The notes under the pieces were generated by a model that made no database searches, had not been told where the DNA came from, and saw only the letters and a program-made list of their open reading frames with translations. Made by a program: the position numbers and the translations under genes. This document shows, in pieces, positions 31,815 to 41,300 of a stretch of 64,000 nucleotides of DNA. The number at the start of each line of letters is the position of its first letter. Position 1 is the first letter of the stretch. The DNA lies in the NCBI GenBank assembly GCA_021636625.1, contig JAJWLX010000002.1, positions 78,606 to 142,605 of the forward strand, in the 5' to 3' direction. Source of the stretch: Prevotella sp. (lineage in GTDB: Bacteria > Bacteroidota > Bacteroidia > Bacteroidales > Bacteroidaceae).

Positions 31815-32507
31815 TTAATATTGTACTGTAATCTGTCCCTTTACCAGGCATGCCTGTCTGTATCCCAGGGCTTTCACCTTGGCAAGCACCTTCTTAGCCT
31901 CGCCCAGTTCGCGGAAGTTGCCCATGCGGCAAATCCATCTTGGCGAGTAGAAGTGCACATATACAGGCTGGTCTGGGAACTTCATCTTGATGTTGTTGCC
32001 CGTCTGTTCAGCCTTCAGTCGGTCGTTGCGTGAGTTTCCTCCGGCAAAGATCTGTACTCTATATCCTGTAACCTTATAGCTTCTGCGCATTACCTTCTTG
32101 CGCATGTCCACTACAGGCATCTCGGTTTCTTCCTGATGTGTCTCAGCCTTCTGTGCATTGTTTCCATGCTGTTTCTCCTTGGCAGTTTCGTGCTGTGGCT
32201 CGGCCTTCTTGAGCGAGTCTGGAGTTTGCTTGTGCTGGGTAGCTGGAGTTACTTCTTTATGCTGAGTATCTGTTGGTTTCTTCTGTGGTTGTGGGGTAGT
32301 CTTAGTCTTATCGTCCTGTGGATTCACCTGATTCGTATGGGTTGGAACCTGTTTTCCGTTCACCAATTCGTCGATAGCCTTGCTTTGGTGTACGGTCACG
32401 ACACCCTGTCCTGGATTCTTCTGCTTGAGATGATCCAAGTAAGTCTGCGCATTCATCTGGATAGATGAGCAGAGGATGAAAATCAATAATGTGACGAATT
32501 GTTTCAT
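31815..32507 (-). CDS. SPOR-domain periplasmic protein
   Basis: 230 residues: signal peptide (about 1-20, no clear lipobox), then a long Pro/Gln/Lys/His/Thr-rich spacer (about 35-140), then a C-terminal SPOR domain (about 152-230) recognisable by YRVQIFAGGNSRNDRLKAEQ and WICRMGNFRELGEAKKVLAKVKALGY. SPOR domains bind denuded glycan strands of septal peptidoglycan, so a role in division or cell-wall remodelling is likely but not proven. It lies between folE and the tpiA frame. Confidence 0.86.
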   Translation of the reverse strand: MKQFVTLLIFILCSSIQMNAQTYLDHLKQKNPGQGVVTVHQSKAIDELVNGKQVPTHTNQVNPQDDKTKTTPQPQKKPTDTQHKEVTPATQHKQTPDSLKKAEPQHETAKEKQHGNNAQKAETHQEETEMPVVDMRKKVMRRSYKVTGYRVQIFAGGNSRNDRLKAEQTGNNIKMKFPDQPVYVHFYSPRWICRMGNFRELGEAKKVLAKVKALGYRQACLVKGQITVQY

Positions 32508-32646
32508 GACTATACCTTATTTAATATATATATACCTTTTATTAATATATAATGTGTCAGCAATCTGTTTCTGTCATCCTATTAAGATAGGGAAAGGGAT
32601 GCCTCCAGGAAAGAAGGCATCCCCTTTGGTAAATATCCTTGTGAGA

Positions 32647-34737
32647 TTACTTCTTCCAAGCGTCGATGATACCCTTGAAATCAGCAGCCTTCAAAGAAGC
32701 ACCACCGATCAAACCACCGTCGATGTTTGGCTTAGCGAAGAGCTCAGGTGCGTTGCTAGCCTTGCAGCTACCACCGTAGAGGATTGATGTCTCCTCAGCA
32801 GCCTCGTTGCCATACTTCTCTGCTACGATAGAGCGGATGTATGCCAACATCTCTTCAGCCTGGTCAGAAGTAGCAGTCTTACCTGTACCGATAGCCCAGA
32901 TTGGCTCGTAAGCAAGGATGATATTCTTCCAAGCGTCAGCGCTCAAGTGGAATACTGAACCTTCCAACTCAGCCTTTACTACCTCGTTCTGCTTCTCAGC
33001 CTCACGCTCCTCGAGAGTCTCACCGCAGCAGAAGATAACCTTCAAACCGTTAGCCAAAGCCAACTCTACCTTCTCCTTCAAGATCTCTGCTGTCTCGCCA
33101 TAGTACTGACGACGCTCTGAGTGACCGAGGATAACATACTGAGCACCTGTGCTCTTTACCATCTCAGCTGAAACCTCACCTGTGAAAGCACCCTTAGCCT
33201 TGTCAGCGCAGTTCTCTGCACCAAGACCTACTACCTTTGAATCCAAAACCTGAGCTACAGAAGCCAAGTGGATGAATGGAGTACAGATGATTACGTCACA
33301 GTTTGGCTTGTCAGCTACCAATGCCTCGTTAATTTCCTTAGCGAGAGCAACACCGTCCTGCAGGTTCATGTTCATTTTCCAGTTACCTGCTACAATTTTC
33401 TTTCTCATTTTTCTTTTCTTTTTAAAAGTTGATAATATTCTGTTTGAATTCTCTTTCTTTCTGATCCAGGCACCCCATGCCCAAAGCCGGTCGGCGATGG
33501 TAAGGAGTACCAGCGGGATGACAAACCAGGAGATGATGCCTGCTATCTTCTTGGCGGCACTTACTTCCGGCATCTTGCCGATTTCGGTCTTCTCCAGCGG
33601 TTTGCCTGCCAGGTCTGCCATCTTAGGCAGGTCGTTGTGGCTCCATTTCCGGATGATGGTTCCGTCTTTCAGCAGCAGCAGTCCCGGGTTGCTGCGTATC
33701 ACGGTCTTCAGCGTCGTCTCGTCTGTGATGTAGAACGGGTATTCCGCTCCCGTGATGTCTTGCCAGTGCCTGATGGCTTTCTCCGTACTTGCCGTAAGGC
33801 AGAGGAATGGATATCCATGGTCGGTGGCATATTCGTATATCTCGTCAATGCTTCCGAAGTTGCTGTCATCGGCAAAGTCGAGATGCGGCGAGATGAGCAG
33901 GAAGGTGTAGCCCTTGCGGTGAATCACTTCCTGGGTGATGTCTTCGCCTGTCTTCGTATCTTCTATGCTGAAGTCGTGGATAGGGGGCACGTAGCCTTCT
34001 TCTGTCTGTACCGTCTTGCTGTCGATGAAGGTCCAGGTGGAGTCGGGATAGTTGTCTATCGTAAACTCCTTCCGCTCGCCGTTCTTCTCCAGGATGAAGG
34101 TGGTGTCAAACTTCGGCTGCTTGGCTCCCTTCGGAATCTCCATGCCCTTGGCGATGTTGGCGCCGATGTGATAAGGGCGGAAGTCGAACTGCGGCAGATA
34201 CCACAGGCTCCAGGTGCTCATCACGATGGAGAAGAGGAAGGTGTAGTTGATCACCACCCACTGTGTCTGTCTCGATATGAGTCTCGGCATTTCCAACGGC
34301 TTTCTCCAGAGCAGGATGGCGAATATCAGGAGGATGATGTTCTTGATGAATGTCTCCATATTGGTGAGCACCACGGCATCACCGAAGCATCCGCAATCCT
34401 TTACCGGGTCTGCGATGACGATCCAGAGTGTAATCAGCGTCATCACGCTCATCACGGCTAGGGTGATCTTGCTCACCAGTCTACGTCGGATGGCGAAGAG
34501 GAGGAAGATACCGATGGCAAACTCAGCAGTGGCAAGCAAAACCGACATCACTAGGGTGCTCCATTCGGGAAACATCCAGTCGATATGCAGCGCTTCCAGA
34601 TAATCGGTTATCTTGTATTGCGTGCCCAGTGGATCCATTCCCTTCACGAATCCTGAGAAGATGAAGGTTACAGCCACGAGCAGTCGCCCGATGTTGACCG
34701 CTGTTTTTGTTATAATCTGCTTTGCCGTCATATCCAT
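32647..34737 (-). CDS. tpiA: DoxX-like membrane protein fused in frame to triosephosphate isomerase
   Basis: One uninterrupted 696-codon frame. Residues 1-443 form a BT_3928/DoxX-like membrane protein with four or five helices in the first 175 residues, a DCGCFGD motif (about 113-119), a thioredoxin-like periplasmic segment without CXXC (about 270-385) and a last helix near 410-425. Residues 444-696 are a full triosephosphate isomerase: GNWKMN, ILGHSERR (catalytic His), AYEPIWAIGTG (catalytic Glu) and LYGGSCKASNAPEL. The internal ATG at 33406-33408 gives a normal 253-residue enzyme behind an A-rich leader, so a separate cytosolic TpiA may also be made. In relatives these are two adjacent genes; here no stop separates them. 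A membrane-tethered TpiA, stop loss or sequence error are all possible. Confidence 0.85.
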   Translation of the reverse strand: MDMTAKQIITKTAVNIGRLLVAVTFIFSGFVKGMDPLGTQYKITDYLEALHIDWMFPEWSTLVMSVLLATAEFAIGIFLLFAIRRRLVSKITLAVMSVMTLITLWIVIADPVKDCGCFGDAVVLTNMETFIKNIILLIFAILLWRKPLEMPRLISRQTQWVVINYTFLFSIVMSTWSLWYLPQFDFRPYHIGANIAKGMEIPKGAKQPKFDTTFILEKNGERKEFTIDNYPDSTWTFIDSKTVQTEEGYVPPIHDFSIEDTKTGEDITQEVIHRKGYTFLLISPHLDFADDSNFGSIDEIYEYATDHGYPFLCLTASTEKAIRHWQDITGAEYPFYITDETTLKTVIRSNPGLLLLKDGTIIRKWSHNDLPKMADLAGKPLEKTEIGKMPEVSAAKKIAGIISWFVIPLVLLTIADRLWAWGAWIRKKENSNRILSTFKKKRKMRKKIVAGNWKMNMNLQDGVALAKEINEALVADKPNCDVIICTPFIHLASVAQVLDSKVVGLGAENCADKAKGAFTGEVSAEMVKSTGAQYVILGHSERRQYYGETAEILKEKVELALANGLKVIFCCGETLEEREAEKQNEVVKAELEGSVFHLSADAWKNIILAYEPIWAIGTGKTATSDQAEEMLAYIRSIVAEKYGNEAAEETSILYGGSCKASNAPELFAKPNIDGGLIGGASLKAADFKGIIDAWKK

Positions 34738-34767
34738 TTCCTCTTTTACTTGATTGAATGAGCCTTC

Positions 34768-35316
34768 TTACTTTTCTCCCATTTTGATGGCACCGAAAAC
34801 TGCATAGTTGATGATGTCCATATAGTTGGCATCAATGCCTTCTGATACGAGTGTGGCTCCTGCGATATCCTCGATTTCCTTCACTCGCTGTATCTTGGTG
34901 AGAATAAAGTCTGTATAGCTGCTCACTCGCATCGAGCGCCATGCCTCGTCGTAGTCGTGATTCTTCTTGAGCATCAGTTCCAGGGCTTCCTGGGCATGCT
35001 TGTCGTAGAGCTTCATCGCCTCTTCCGGTGTCATATCCACTTCATCCACGAAAGGTTTTTCCAACTGGATGAGTCCTACGATACCATAATTAATAAGAGC
35101 GATAAACTCCGGACGGATGCCTTCGCCTACGAGTGATTCTTTCTTGATTTCAAGCGAGCGGATGCGCTTTGCCTTGATATAGAGTTGGTCGGTTAAGGAA
35201 GATGGGCGCAAGATTCTCCAAGAGGCTCCATAATCGTGAAGCTTCTTCTCAAATAATGCCCTGCATTCTCCCATAACAACTTTAAACTGCTGTTCTGTTT
35301 TCAATAAATCTGCCAT
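34768..35316 (-). CDS. DUF1599 protein with two repeats
   Basis: 182 residues made of two related halves. The first has FEKKLHDYGASWRILRP and LINYGIVGLIQLE; the second has LKKNHDYDEAWRSMRV and IINYAVFGAIKM. That is an internal duplication of the DUF1599 unit (about residues 12-80 and 95-180). The conserved DYxxxWR motif may bind metal or nucleotide, but no function is established. The frame is open to 35349, but that start overlaps the -7 box at 35337-35344, so ATG 35316 is chosen. It heads the leftward run to xth and is divergent from cca. Confidence 0.85.
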   Translation of the reverse strand: MADLLKTEQQFKVVMGECRALFEKKLHDYGASWRILRPSSLTDQLYIKAKRIRSLEIKKESLVGEGIRPEFIALINYGIVGLIQLEKPFVDEVDMTPEEAMKLYDKHAQEALELMLKKNHDYDEAWRSMRVSSYTDFILTKIQRVKEIEDIAGATLVSEGIDANYMDIINYAVFGAIKMGEK

Positions 35317-35336
35317 AATAATTTCGAAATTCGGTG

Positions 35337-35368
35337 CAAATATACGCATTTATTGTGAAATAGCCAAA
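35337..35368 (-). promoter_or_regulatory. Promoter of the DUF1599-tpiA-SPOR-folE-xth run
   Basis: Minus strand TTTG (35365-35368), 20-base spacer, TATATTTG (35337-35344). Confidence 0.8.
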
Positions 35369-35371
35369 TAA

Positions 35372-35406
35372 TTATTTTGTTTTTCGCTCATTTTGCAGTA
35401 ACTTTA
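35372..35406 (+). promoter_or_regulatory. Upstream copy of the cca promoter, -7 box damaged
   Basis: TTTG (35376-35379), 19-base spacer, TAACTTTA (35399-35406). It is identical over 34 bases to the copy at 35448-35481, but the last base of the -7 box is A instead of G. Confidence 0.65.
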
Positions 35407-35432
35407 GAGAAGTTACGCTGCACTCGGAAGAA

Positions 35433-35454
35433 AAAATAAATCGCGATTTATTTT
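35433..35454. promoter_or_regulatory. 22-bp perfect palindrome over the cca -33 element
   Basis: AAAATAAATC followed by its inverse GATTTATTTT with central CG steps; dyad centre at 35443/35444. It overlaps the -33 TTTG at 35452-35455 and is a candidate operator. Confidence 0.55.
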
Positions 35455-35482
35455 GTTTTTCGCTCATTTTGCAGTAACTTTG
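35448..35482 (+). promoter_or_regulatory. Promoter of cca (intact copy)
   Basis: TTTG (35452-35455), 19-base spacer, TAACTTTG (35475-35482), 14 bases before the ATG at 35497, giving a very short leader. Confidence 0.8.
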
Positions 35483-35496
35483 CACCCCGAAATAAA

Positions 35497-36975
35497 ATGA
35501 GTATGAGAAATTTGACCAATGCCGAACTGGCGCAAATACTAGATAAGGATATTTTTCACGAGATTTCAGAGGCGGCGGATGCGCTGTCTGTGGAATGCTA
35601 TGTAGTAGGTGGATATGTGCGCGACCTCTTTCTGGAGCGACCTTCCAATGACATTGATGTCGTGGTGGTGGGTAGCGGAATTGAGGTGGCTTCTGCCCTC
35701 AAGAAGAAGCTGGGCAAGAAGGCACATCTCTCGGTGTTCCGAAATTTCGGAACCGCACAGGTTAAGTATAAGGATACAGAAGTAGAGTTCGTGGGAGCAC
35801 GAAAGGAAAGTTACAACCGTGATTCGCGCAAGCCGATTGTAGAGGATGGTACCCTGGAGGATGACCAGAACCGTCGCGACTTCACCATCAATGCGATGGC
35901 TGTCTGCCTGAACAAGGACCGTTTTGGTGAACTCGTCGATCCTTTCGACGGTGTCTATGACCTGGAAGATGGCATCATCGCCACTCCGCTCGATCCGGAT
36001 ATCACCTTCTCTGATGACCCGCTCCGTATGATGAGATGTGTACGTTTTGCTACCCAGCTCAATTTCCAGATAGAAGATGAGACTTATGCCGCTCTCTCTC
36101 GCAATGCCGAACGACTGAAAATTATCAGTGGTGAGCGTATCTGCGACGAGATGAACAAGATCATGCTCTCCAAGCATCCCAGCAGCGGCTTCTATTATCT
36201 GAAGGATACCGGACTGCTCGATCTCATCCTGCCGGAACTGGTGGCGATGGATAAGGTGGAGACCCGCAACGGAAGAGCCCACAAAAACAATTACGACCAT
36301 ACGATGGAGGTGCTCGAGAATGTATGCAAGCATTCTGATAACCTCTGGCTCCGCTGGGCTGCCCTCTTTCACGACATCGGCAAACCGAAGAGCAAGCGAT
36401 GGGACAACAACATCGGATGGACTTTCCATAGCCATAACATCATCGGTGCCAAGATGATTCCAGGCATTTTCCGCCGTATGAAACTGCCGATGGATGCCAA
36501 GATGAAGTACGTGCAGAAGCTGGTGGAGCTCCACATGCGTCCGATCGTGATAGCGGATGAAGAGGTGACTGATAGCGCCGTACGCCGACTGCTGAATGAT
36601 GCCGGCGATGACATCAACGACCTGATGACGCTTTGCGAGGCAGATATCACCAGCAAGAACCAGGTGCGCAAGCAGCGGTTCCTGGATAACTTCAAGATGG
36701 TGCGCGAGAAGCTGGTAGATCTTCAGGAACGTGACTACAAGCGACTGCTCCAGCCATGCATCGACGGAAACGAAATCATGGAGATGTTCCAGCTGAAGCC
36801 ATGCCGCGAAGTAGGAACCTTGAAGCAGTATCTCAAGGATGCCGTTCTGGATAACAAGGTGGCAAATGAGCGCGAGCCGCTGATGGAACTCCTGATGAAG
36901 AAAGCCCAGGATATGGGGCTGAATATGCCGCAGAATATGGCTTCCAATATGGCAGAAAACTTAAACAGAGAATAA
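35497..36975 (+). CDS. cca: CCA tRNA nucleotidyltransferase / poly(A) polymerase family with HD domain
   Basis: 492 residues. The head domain carries YVVGGYVRDLFLERPSNDIDVVV (about residues 29-51) with the two catalytic Asp of the class II nucleotidyltransferases. RRDFTINAMA (about 126-135) and FSDDPLRMMRCVRFATQLNF (about 169-188) choose the incoming nucleotide and bind tRNA. An HD domain follows (LFHDIGKPKSKRW, about 289-301). The tail is Met/Asn-rich (NMPQNMASNMAEN). The tRNA-Lys of this window lacks an encoded CCA, consistent with need for the enzyme. The tail may vary between strains because its codons are repetitive. Confidence 0.93.
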   Translation: MSMRNLTNAELAQILDKDIFHEISEAADALSVECYVVGGYVRDLFLERPSNDIDVVVVGSGIEVASALKKKLGKKAHLSVFRNFGTAQVKYKDTEVEFVGARKESYNRDSRKPIVEDGTLEDDQNRRDFTINAMAVCLNKDRFGELVDPFDGVYDLEDGIIATPLDPDITFSDDPLRMMRCVRFATQLNFQIEDETYAALSRNAERLKIISGERICDEMNKIMLSKHPSSGFYYLKDTGLLDLILPELVAMDKVETRNGRAHKNNYDHTMEVLENVCKHSDNLWLRWAALFHDIGKPKSKRWDNNIGWTFHSHNIIGAKMIPGIFRRMKLPMDAKMKYVQKLVELHMRPIVIADEEVTDSAVRRLLNDAGDDINDLMTLCEADITSKNQVRKQRFLDNFKMVREKLVDLQERDYKRLLQPCIDGNEIMEMFQLKPCREVGTLKQYLKDAVLDNKVANEREPLMELLMKKAQDMGLNMPQNMASNMAENLNRE

Positions 36976-36984
36976 TTTTTGTTA

Positions 36985-37016
36985 AATAACGGCTCCTTGC
37001 GAGCCGTTATTCGTTT
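36985..37016 (+). terminator. Terminator after cca
   Basis: 11-bp perfect stem (36985-36995 with 37001-37011), 5-base loop, then a weakly T-rich run. Confidence 0.7.
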
Positions 37017-37024
37017 ATTATTAG

Positions 37025-37032
37025 TAATTTTG
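37025..37032 (+). promoter_or_regulatory. -7 box of the RND efflux operon
   Basis: TAATTTTG with a poor -33 region, about 110 bases upstream of the first gene. Confidence 0.5.
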
Positions 37033-37142
37033 CACCGCTTTTAAAACTTAAAGGCGCATAAAAGTTTTCGTTAGAGGACGGAAAGAACTTTTGAATAAGA
37101 GAAGATTAAAGATTAAATAATAAATTATAATATAAAATAGGT

Positions 37143-38354
37143 ATGAAAATTAAAAGCGTTTTGTTTGTTGCAGCAGTTTGTGTTCTTGCTGCGTTGACAT
37201 CATGTGGTGGAAGTAAGAAGGGCGGTCTGCCTGACTTCAGCGACGATGAGTTCGCTGTGGCTACTATCGGTACTTCCAGCGCCGCATTGCAGACTACCTA
37301 TCCTGCTACCATCAAGGGTATCCAGGATGTAGAGGTACGTCCTAAGGTTTCTGGTTTTATCACTAAGGTTTTTGTACACGAGGGACAGACTGTATCAGCA
37401 GGTCAGGCTTTATTCTCTATTGATAGCGAGACCTATCAGGCTGCTGTCCGTTCTGCTGCTGCCGCTGTAAATACAGCTAAGGCACAGGCAAATACTGCTA
37501 AGTTGACTTATCAGAACAACAAGAAGTTGTATGATAGCAAGATTATCGGTGAATATGAACTTTCTACAGCAGCTAACAGCTATGCAACCGCTAAGGCTCA
37601 GGTAGCTCAGGCAGAGGCTGCTCTGGTTTCAGCCCGCGAGCAGTTGGCTTGGTGTACCGTTACCAGCCCTTCTGCAGGTGTTGTAGGTAGCCTTCCTTTC
37701 AAGGTGGGTGCTTTGGTCAGCGCTTCTGGTCAGGCTTTGACTACCGTTTCTAACATCAGCACCATGGAGGTGTTCTTCTCACTCTCTGAGTCTCAGATAT
37801 TGAGCATGTCTAAGACCAATGGTAGTGTTCAGGCAGCCATTGCTGCGTTCCCTGCTGTTAAGTTGCAGTTGGCTGATGGTTCAATCTATAATCATCCAGG
37901 TAAGGTTGTCAAGATGAGTGGTGTCATCGATGCTACTTCCGGTTCTATCTCTCTCATCGCTCACTTCGCTAACCCAGAGAAGTTGCTGAAGAGTGGTGGT
38001 GCAGGTTCTATCGTTGTGCCTAACGATCATAACAGTGCTATCGTCATCCCTCAGGAGGCTTGCTCTCAGGTTCAGGATAAGATATTCGTTTATATCGTAA
38101 CCAAGGATAACAAGGTGAAGTATTCTGAGATCAAGGTCAATCCACAGGATGATGGCAAGAATTATATCGTAACTTCTGGTCTTCATGTTGGAGATCGCAT
38201 CGTGCTGAAGGGTATCACCAAGTTGACCGATGGCCAGCAGATCAAGCCTATCACTCTGGAGCGTTACAATCAGAAGATTGCTGAGGCTGCCAAGTTGAGT
38301 GAGTCTCAGGATAATGCTCATGCCTTCGCTACTGCTATGGGTGGAAAGAAGTAA
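37143..38354 (+). CDS. RND efflux periplasmic adaptor (AcrA/MexA-like lipoprotein)
   Basis: 403 residues. Signal peptide with lipobox (LTSC, cysteine at about 21). Lipoyl/barrel-sandwich halves flank an alpha-helical hairpin: VEVRPKVSGFITKVFVHEGQTVSAGQ (about residues 62-87), the Ala/Lys/Gln-rich hairpin (about 100-160) and WCTVTSPSAGVVGSLPFKVGALVSA (about 170-195). A beta-barrel and membrane-proximal domain complete it. It would connect the inner-membrane pump to the outer-membrane channel encoded by the next two genes. No regulator gene is adjacent. Confidence 0.93.
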   Translation: MKIKSVLFVAAVCVLAALTSCGGSKKGGLPDFSDDEFAVATIGTSSAALQTTYPATIKGIQDVEVRPKVSGFITKVFVHEGQTVSAGQALFSIDSETYQAAVRSAAAAVNTAKAQANTAKLTYQNNKKLYDSKIIGEYELSTAANSYATAKAQVAQAEAALVSAREQLAWCTVTSPSAGVVGSLPFKVGALVSASGQALTTVSNISTMEVFFSLSESQILSMSKTNGSVQAAIAAFPAVKLQLADGSIYNHPGKVVKMSGVIDATSGSISLIAHFANPEKLLKSGGAGSIVVPNDHNSAIVIPQEACSQVQDKIFVYIVTKDNKVKYSEIKVNPQDDGKNYIVTSGLHVGDRIVLKGITKLTDGQQIKPITLERYNQKIAEAAKLSESQDNAHAFATAMGGKK

Positions 38355-38387
38355 TATATAATAAGGTATAAAGAAAAATAGTAAATT

Positions 38388-41300
38388 ATGTCATTTACAA
38401 ACTTTATAAAGCGCCCGGTACTTTCGACGGTGGTTTCCATCTTCTTCGTCTTGCTGGGTATCATCGGCTTGGTATCGCTGCCTATCGAGCAGTATCCGAA
38501 TATCGCGCCGCCTACCATCACGGTAACTGCTACCTATACGGGTGCAGATGCCCAGACGGTGTTGAACTCTGTTGTTGTTCCTCTGGAAGAGAGTATCAAC
38601 GGTGTAGAGAACATGACCTACATGACCTCTTCTGCGTCTAACTCAGGTTTTGCTCAGATCACCGTTTACTTCAAGCAGGGTTCCGACCCTAATATGGCTG
38701 CGGTCAACGTACAGAACCGTGTGTCTCAGGCGCAGTCTCTGTTGCCTGCCGAGGTTACCAGGGTGGGTGTCACCGTAACCAAGCGTCAGAGTTCTAACGT
38801 CATCATGTTCGCTCTGACCACAGACGATGGCCGTTACGACGACCAGTTCGTTACCAACTACGCCCTGATCAACGTGGTTCCACAGTTGAAGCGTATCAAT
38901 GGTGTGGGTGATGTGCAGAGCCCTTCTACCCGTAACTACTCTATGCGTATCTGGTTGAAGCCAGAGAAGATGAAGGAGTTCGGACTGGTTCCTTCTGATA
39001 TTTCTCAGGCTTTGGCAGAGCAGAATATCGAGGCTGCCCCTGGTAGCTTTGGTGAGAGCTCTGATATGCAGTATGAATATACTTTGCGTTACAAGGGTCG
39101 TTTGAAGACTCCAATGGAGTATGAGAATATCCTCATCAAGAGCAATACTTCCGGTCAGACGCTCCGTCTGGGCGAAGTTGCCAAGATTGAGTTGGGTGGT
39201 TTGCAGTATAATGTAAACCTGCTCAATGATGGTCAGCCTGCCGTGATGGGTATGGTTCAGCAGATTGCCGGTTCCAACGCTACCCAGATTGCAAGCGACG
39301 TAAAGAAGACGTTGGATGAACTGGAGAAGAGTTATCCTCCAGGGTTGAAGAATGTCATCCTGATGGATGTTACCGAGTTCTTGTTCGCATCTATCGAGGA
39401 GGTTATCTTCACCTTGATCATCACCCTGGTACTGGTGTTCATCGTAGTGTATATCTTCTTGCAGGACTTCCGTTCTACGCTGATTCCTATGATTGCCGTA
39501 CCTGTGGCTCTGGTCGGTACGTTCCTCTTCCTCTGGATCTTCGGATTCTCCATCAACCTGCTTACGCTGTCAGCCCTGCTGCTGGCTATTGCGATTGTGG
39601 TCGATGATGCCATTGTGGTGGTCGAGGCGGTTCACGCCAAGCTCGACCAGGGTTACAAGAGTGCCCTTACTGCATCTATCGATGCGATGAACGAAATTTC
39701 CAGCGCCATCATCTCTATTACATTGGTGATGTCTGCCGTATTCGTTCCTATATCATTCATCGGTGGTACTTCCGGTTACTTCTACCGTGAGTTCGGTGTA
39801 ACCATGGCGGTATCTATCGTTATTTCGGCTATCAATGCGTTGACTTTGTCTCCTGCACTCTGTGCCGTATTGCTGAAGCCACACGAGGAGGGTCACGAGA
39901 AGAAGATGTCTTTCGTAGACCGTTTCCACGCAGGATTCAACTATCAGTTTGAGAAGATTACCAATAAATATAAAGGTGGTGTCAAGTGGGTTATCAATCA
40001 TGGCATCATTGCTGGTGGCCTCGTGGCTGTCAGTATCGTAGGTCTCGTTGCCCTGATGGGTACTACCAAGACGGGTCTGGTGCCTGATGAGGATACCGGT
40101 ACTATCTTCGCTTGTATCTCTACAGCTCCTGGTACTTCTCAGGAACGTACTTCCGAGGTGGTTAAGCAGGTAGATAAGATGCTGGCTAACAACCCAGCCA
40201 TCGCAACCCGTAACGCCATCATGGGTTATAGCTTTATCGGCGGTGCCGGTTCTAACCAGGGTACCATCATCGTGAAGCTGAAGCCATTTGAGGAGCGTCC
40301 GGGTGGATTCTTCCACCGTATCAAGGAGGCTTGTACCGGTGGCGGTATCGAGGCATTGTTTGTCAACCCAATGGAATATACTTCTGTGTTGGGTATGATC
40401 TACAAGCAGACTGCTGCCATCAAGGATGCACAGATTCTTGCCTTCGCTCCACCTATGATTTCCGGTTTCTCTGTACAGAATGGTATCACCATGACTATGC
40501 AGGATAAGACCGGTGGTGACTTGAACAAGTTCTATGGCAATGTGAAGAAGTTCCTGGCTGAGCTGAACAAGCGCCCTGAAATCCAGACCGCTCAGACTCA
40601 GTACAACCCTAACTATCCTCAGTATATGGTAGATGTGGATGTTGCCAAGACCAAGCAGGCTGGTATCTCTCCATCTTCCGTACTCTCTGTGATGCAGGGT
40701 TACCTCGGTGGTCTCTACGCATCTAACTTCAATGCCTACGGTAAGCTCTACCGTGTCATGATTCAGGCTGGTCCTGAGAGTCGTATGCGTCCAGACGATC
40801 TGAGTAAGATTTACGTTCGTTGTGCTGATGGCACCATGTCTCCAGTAAGCGAGTTCGTGAACTTGAAGAAGATTTATGGTCCATCTAACATCACACGATT
40901 CAACCTGTTTACCTCTATGGATGTATCTGTAACTCCTAACAGCGGTTACTCTACCGGTGACGGTATGAAGGCGATTGCTGAGGTTGCCAAGGAGACTTTG
41001 CCAGAGGGTTATGGTTATGAGTACTCTGGTCTGACCCGTTCTGAGGCTGAATCAAGCAACTCTACAGGTTTGATCTTCGCACTCTGTATTGTATTCGTTT
41101 ACCTCATCTTGAGTGCCCAGTACGAGAGTTACATCTTGCCATTGTCTGTAGTGTTGTCTATCCCATTCGGTTTGGCAGGTTCGTTCATCTTCACCAACCT
41201 CTTCGGTCACTCTAACGATATCTACATGCAGATTTCGTTGATTATGTTGATTGGTCTGTTGGCTAAGAACGCCATCCTGATTGTACAGTTCGCCCTCGAG

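Noticed and set aside
35317..35349. Upstream ATG for the DUF1599 gene
   Set aside because: It overlaps or precedes the -7 box TATATTTG at 35337-35344.
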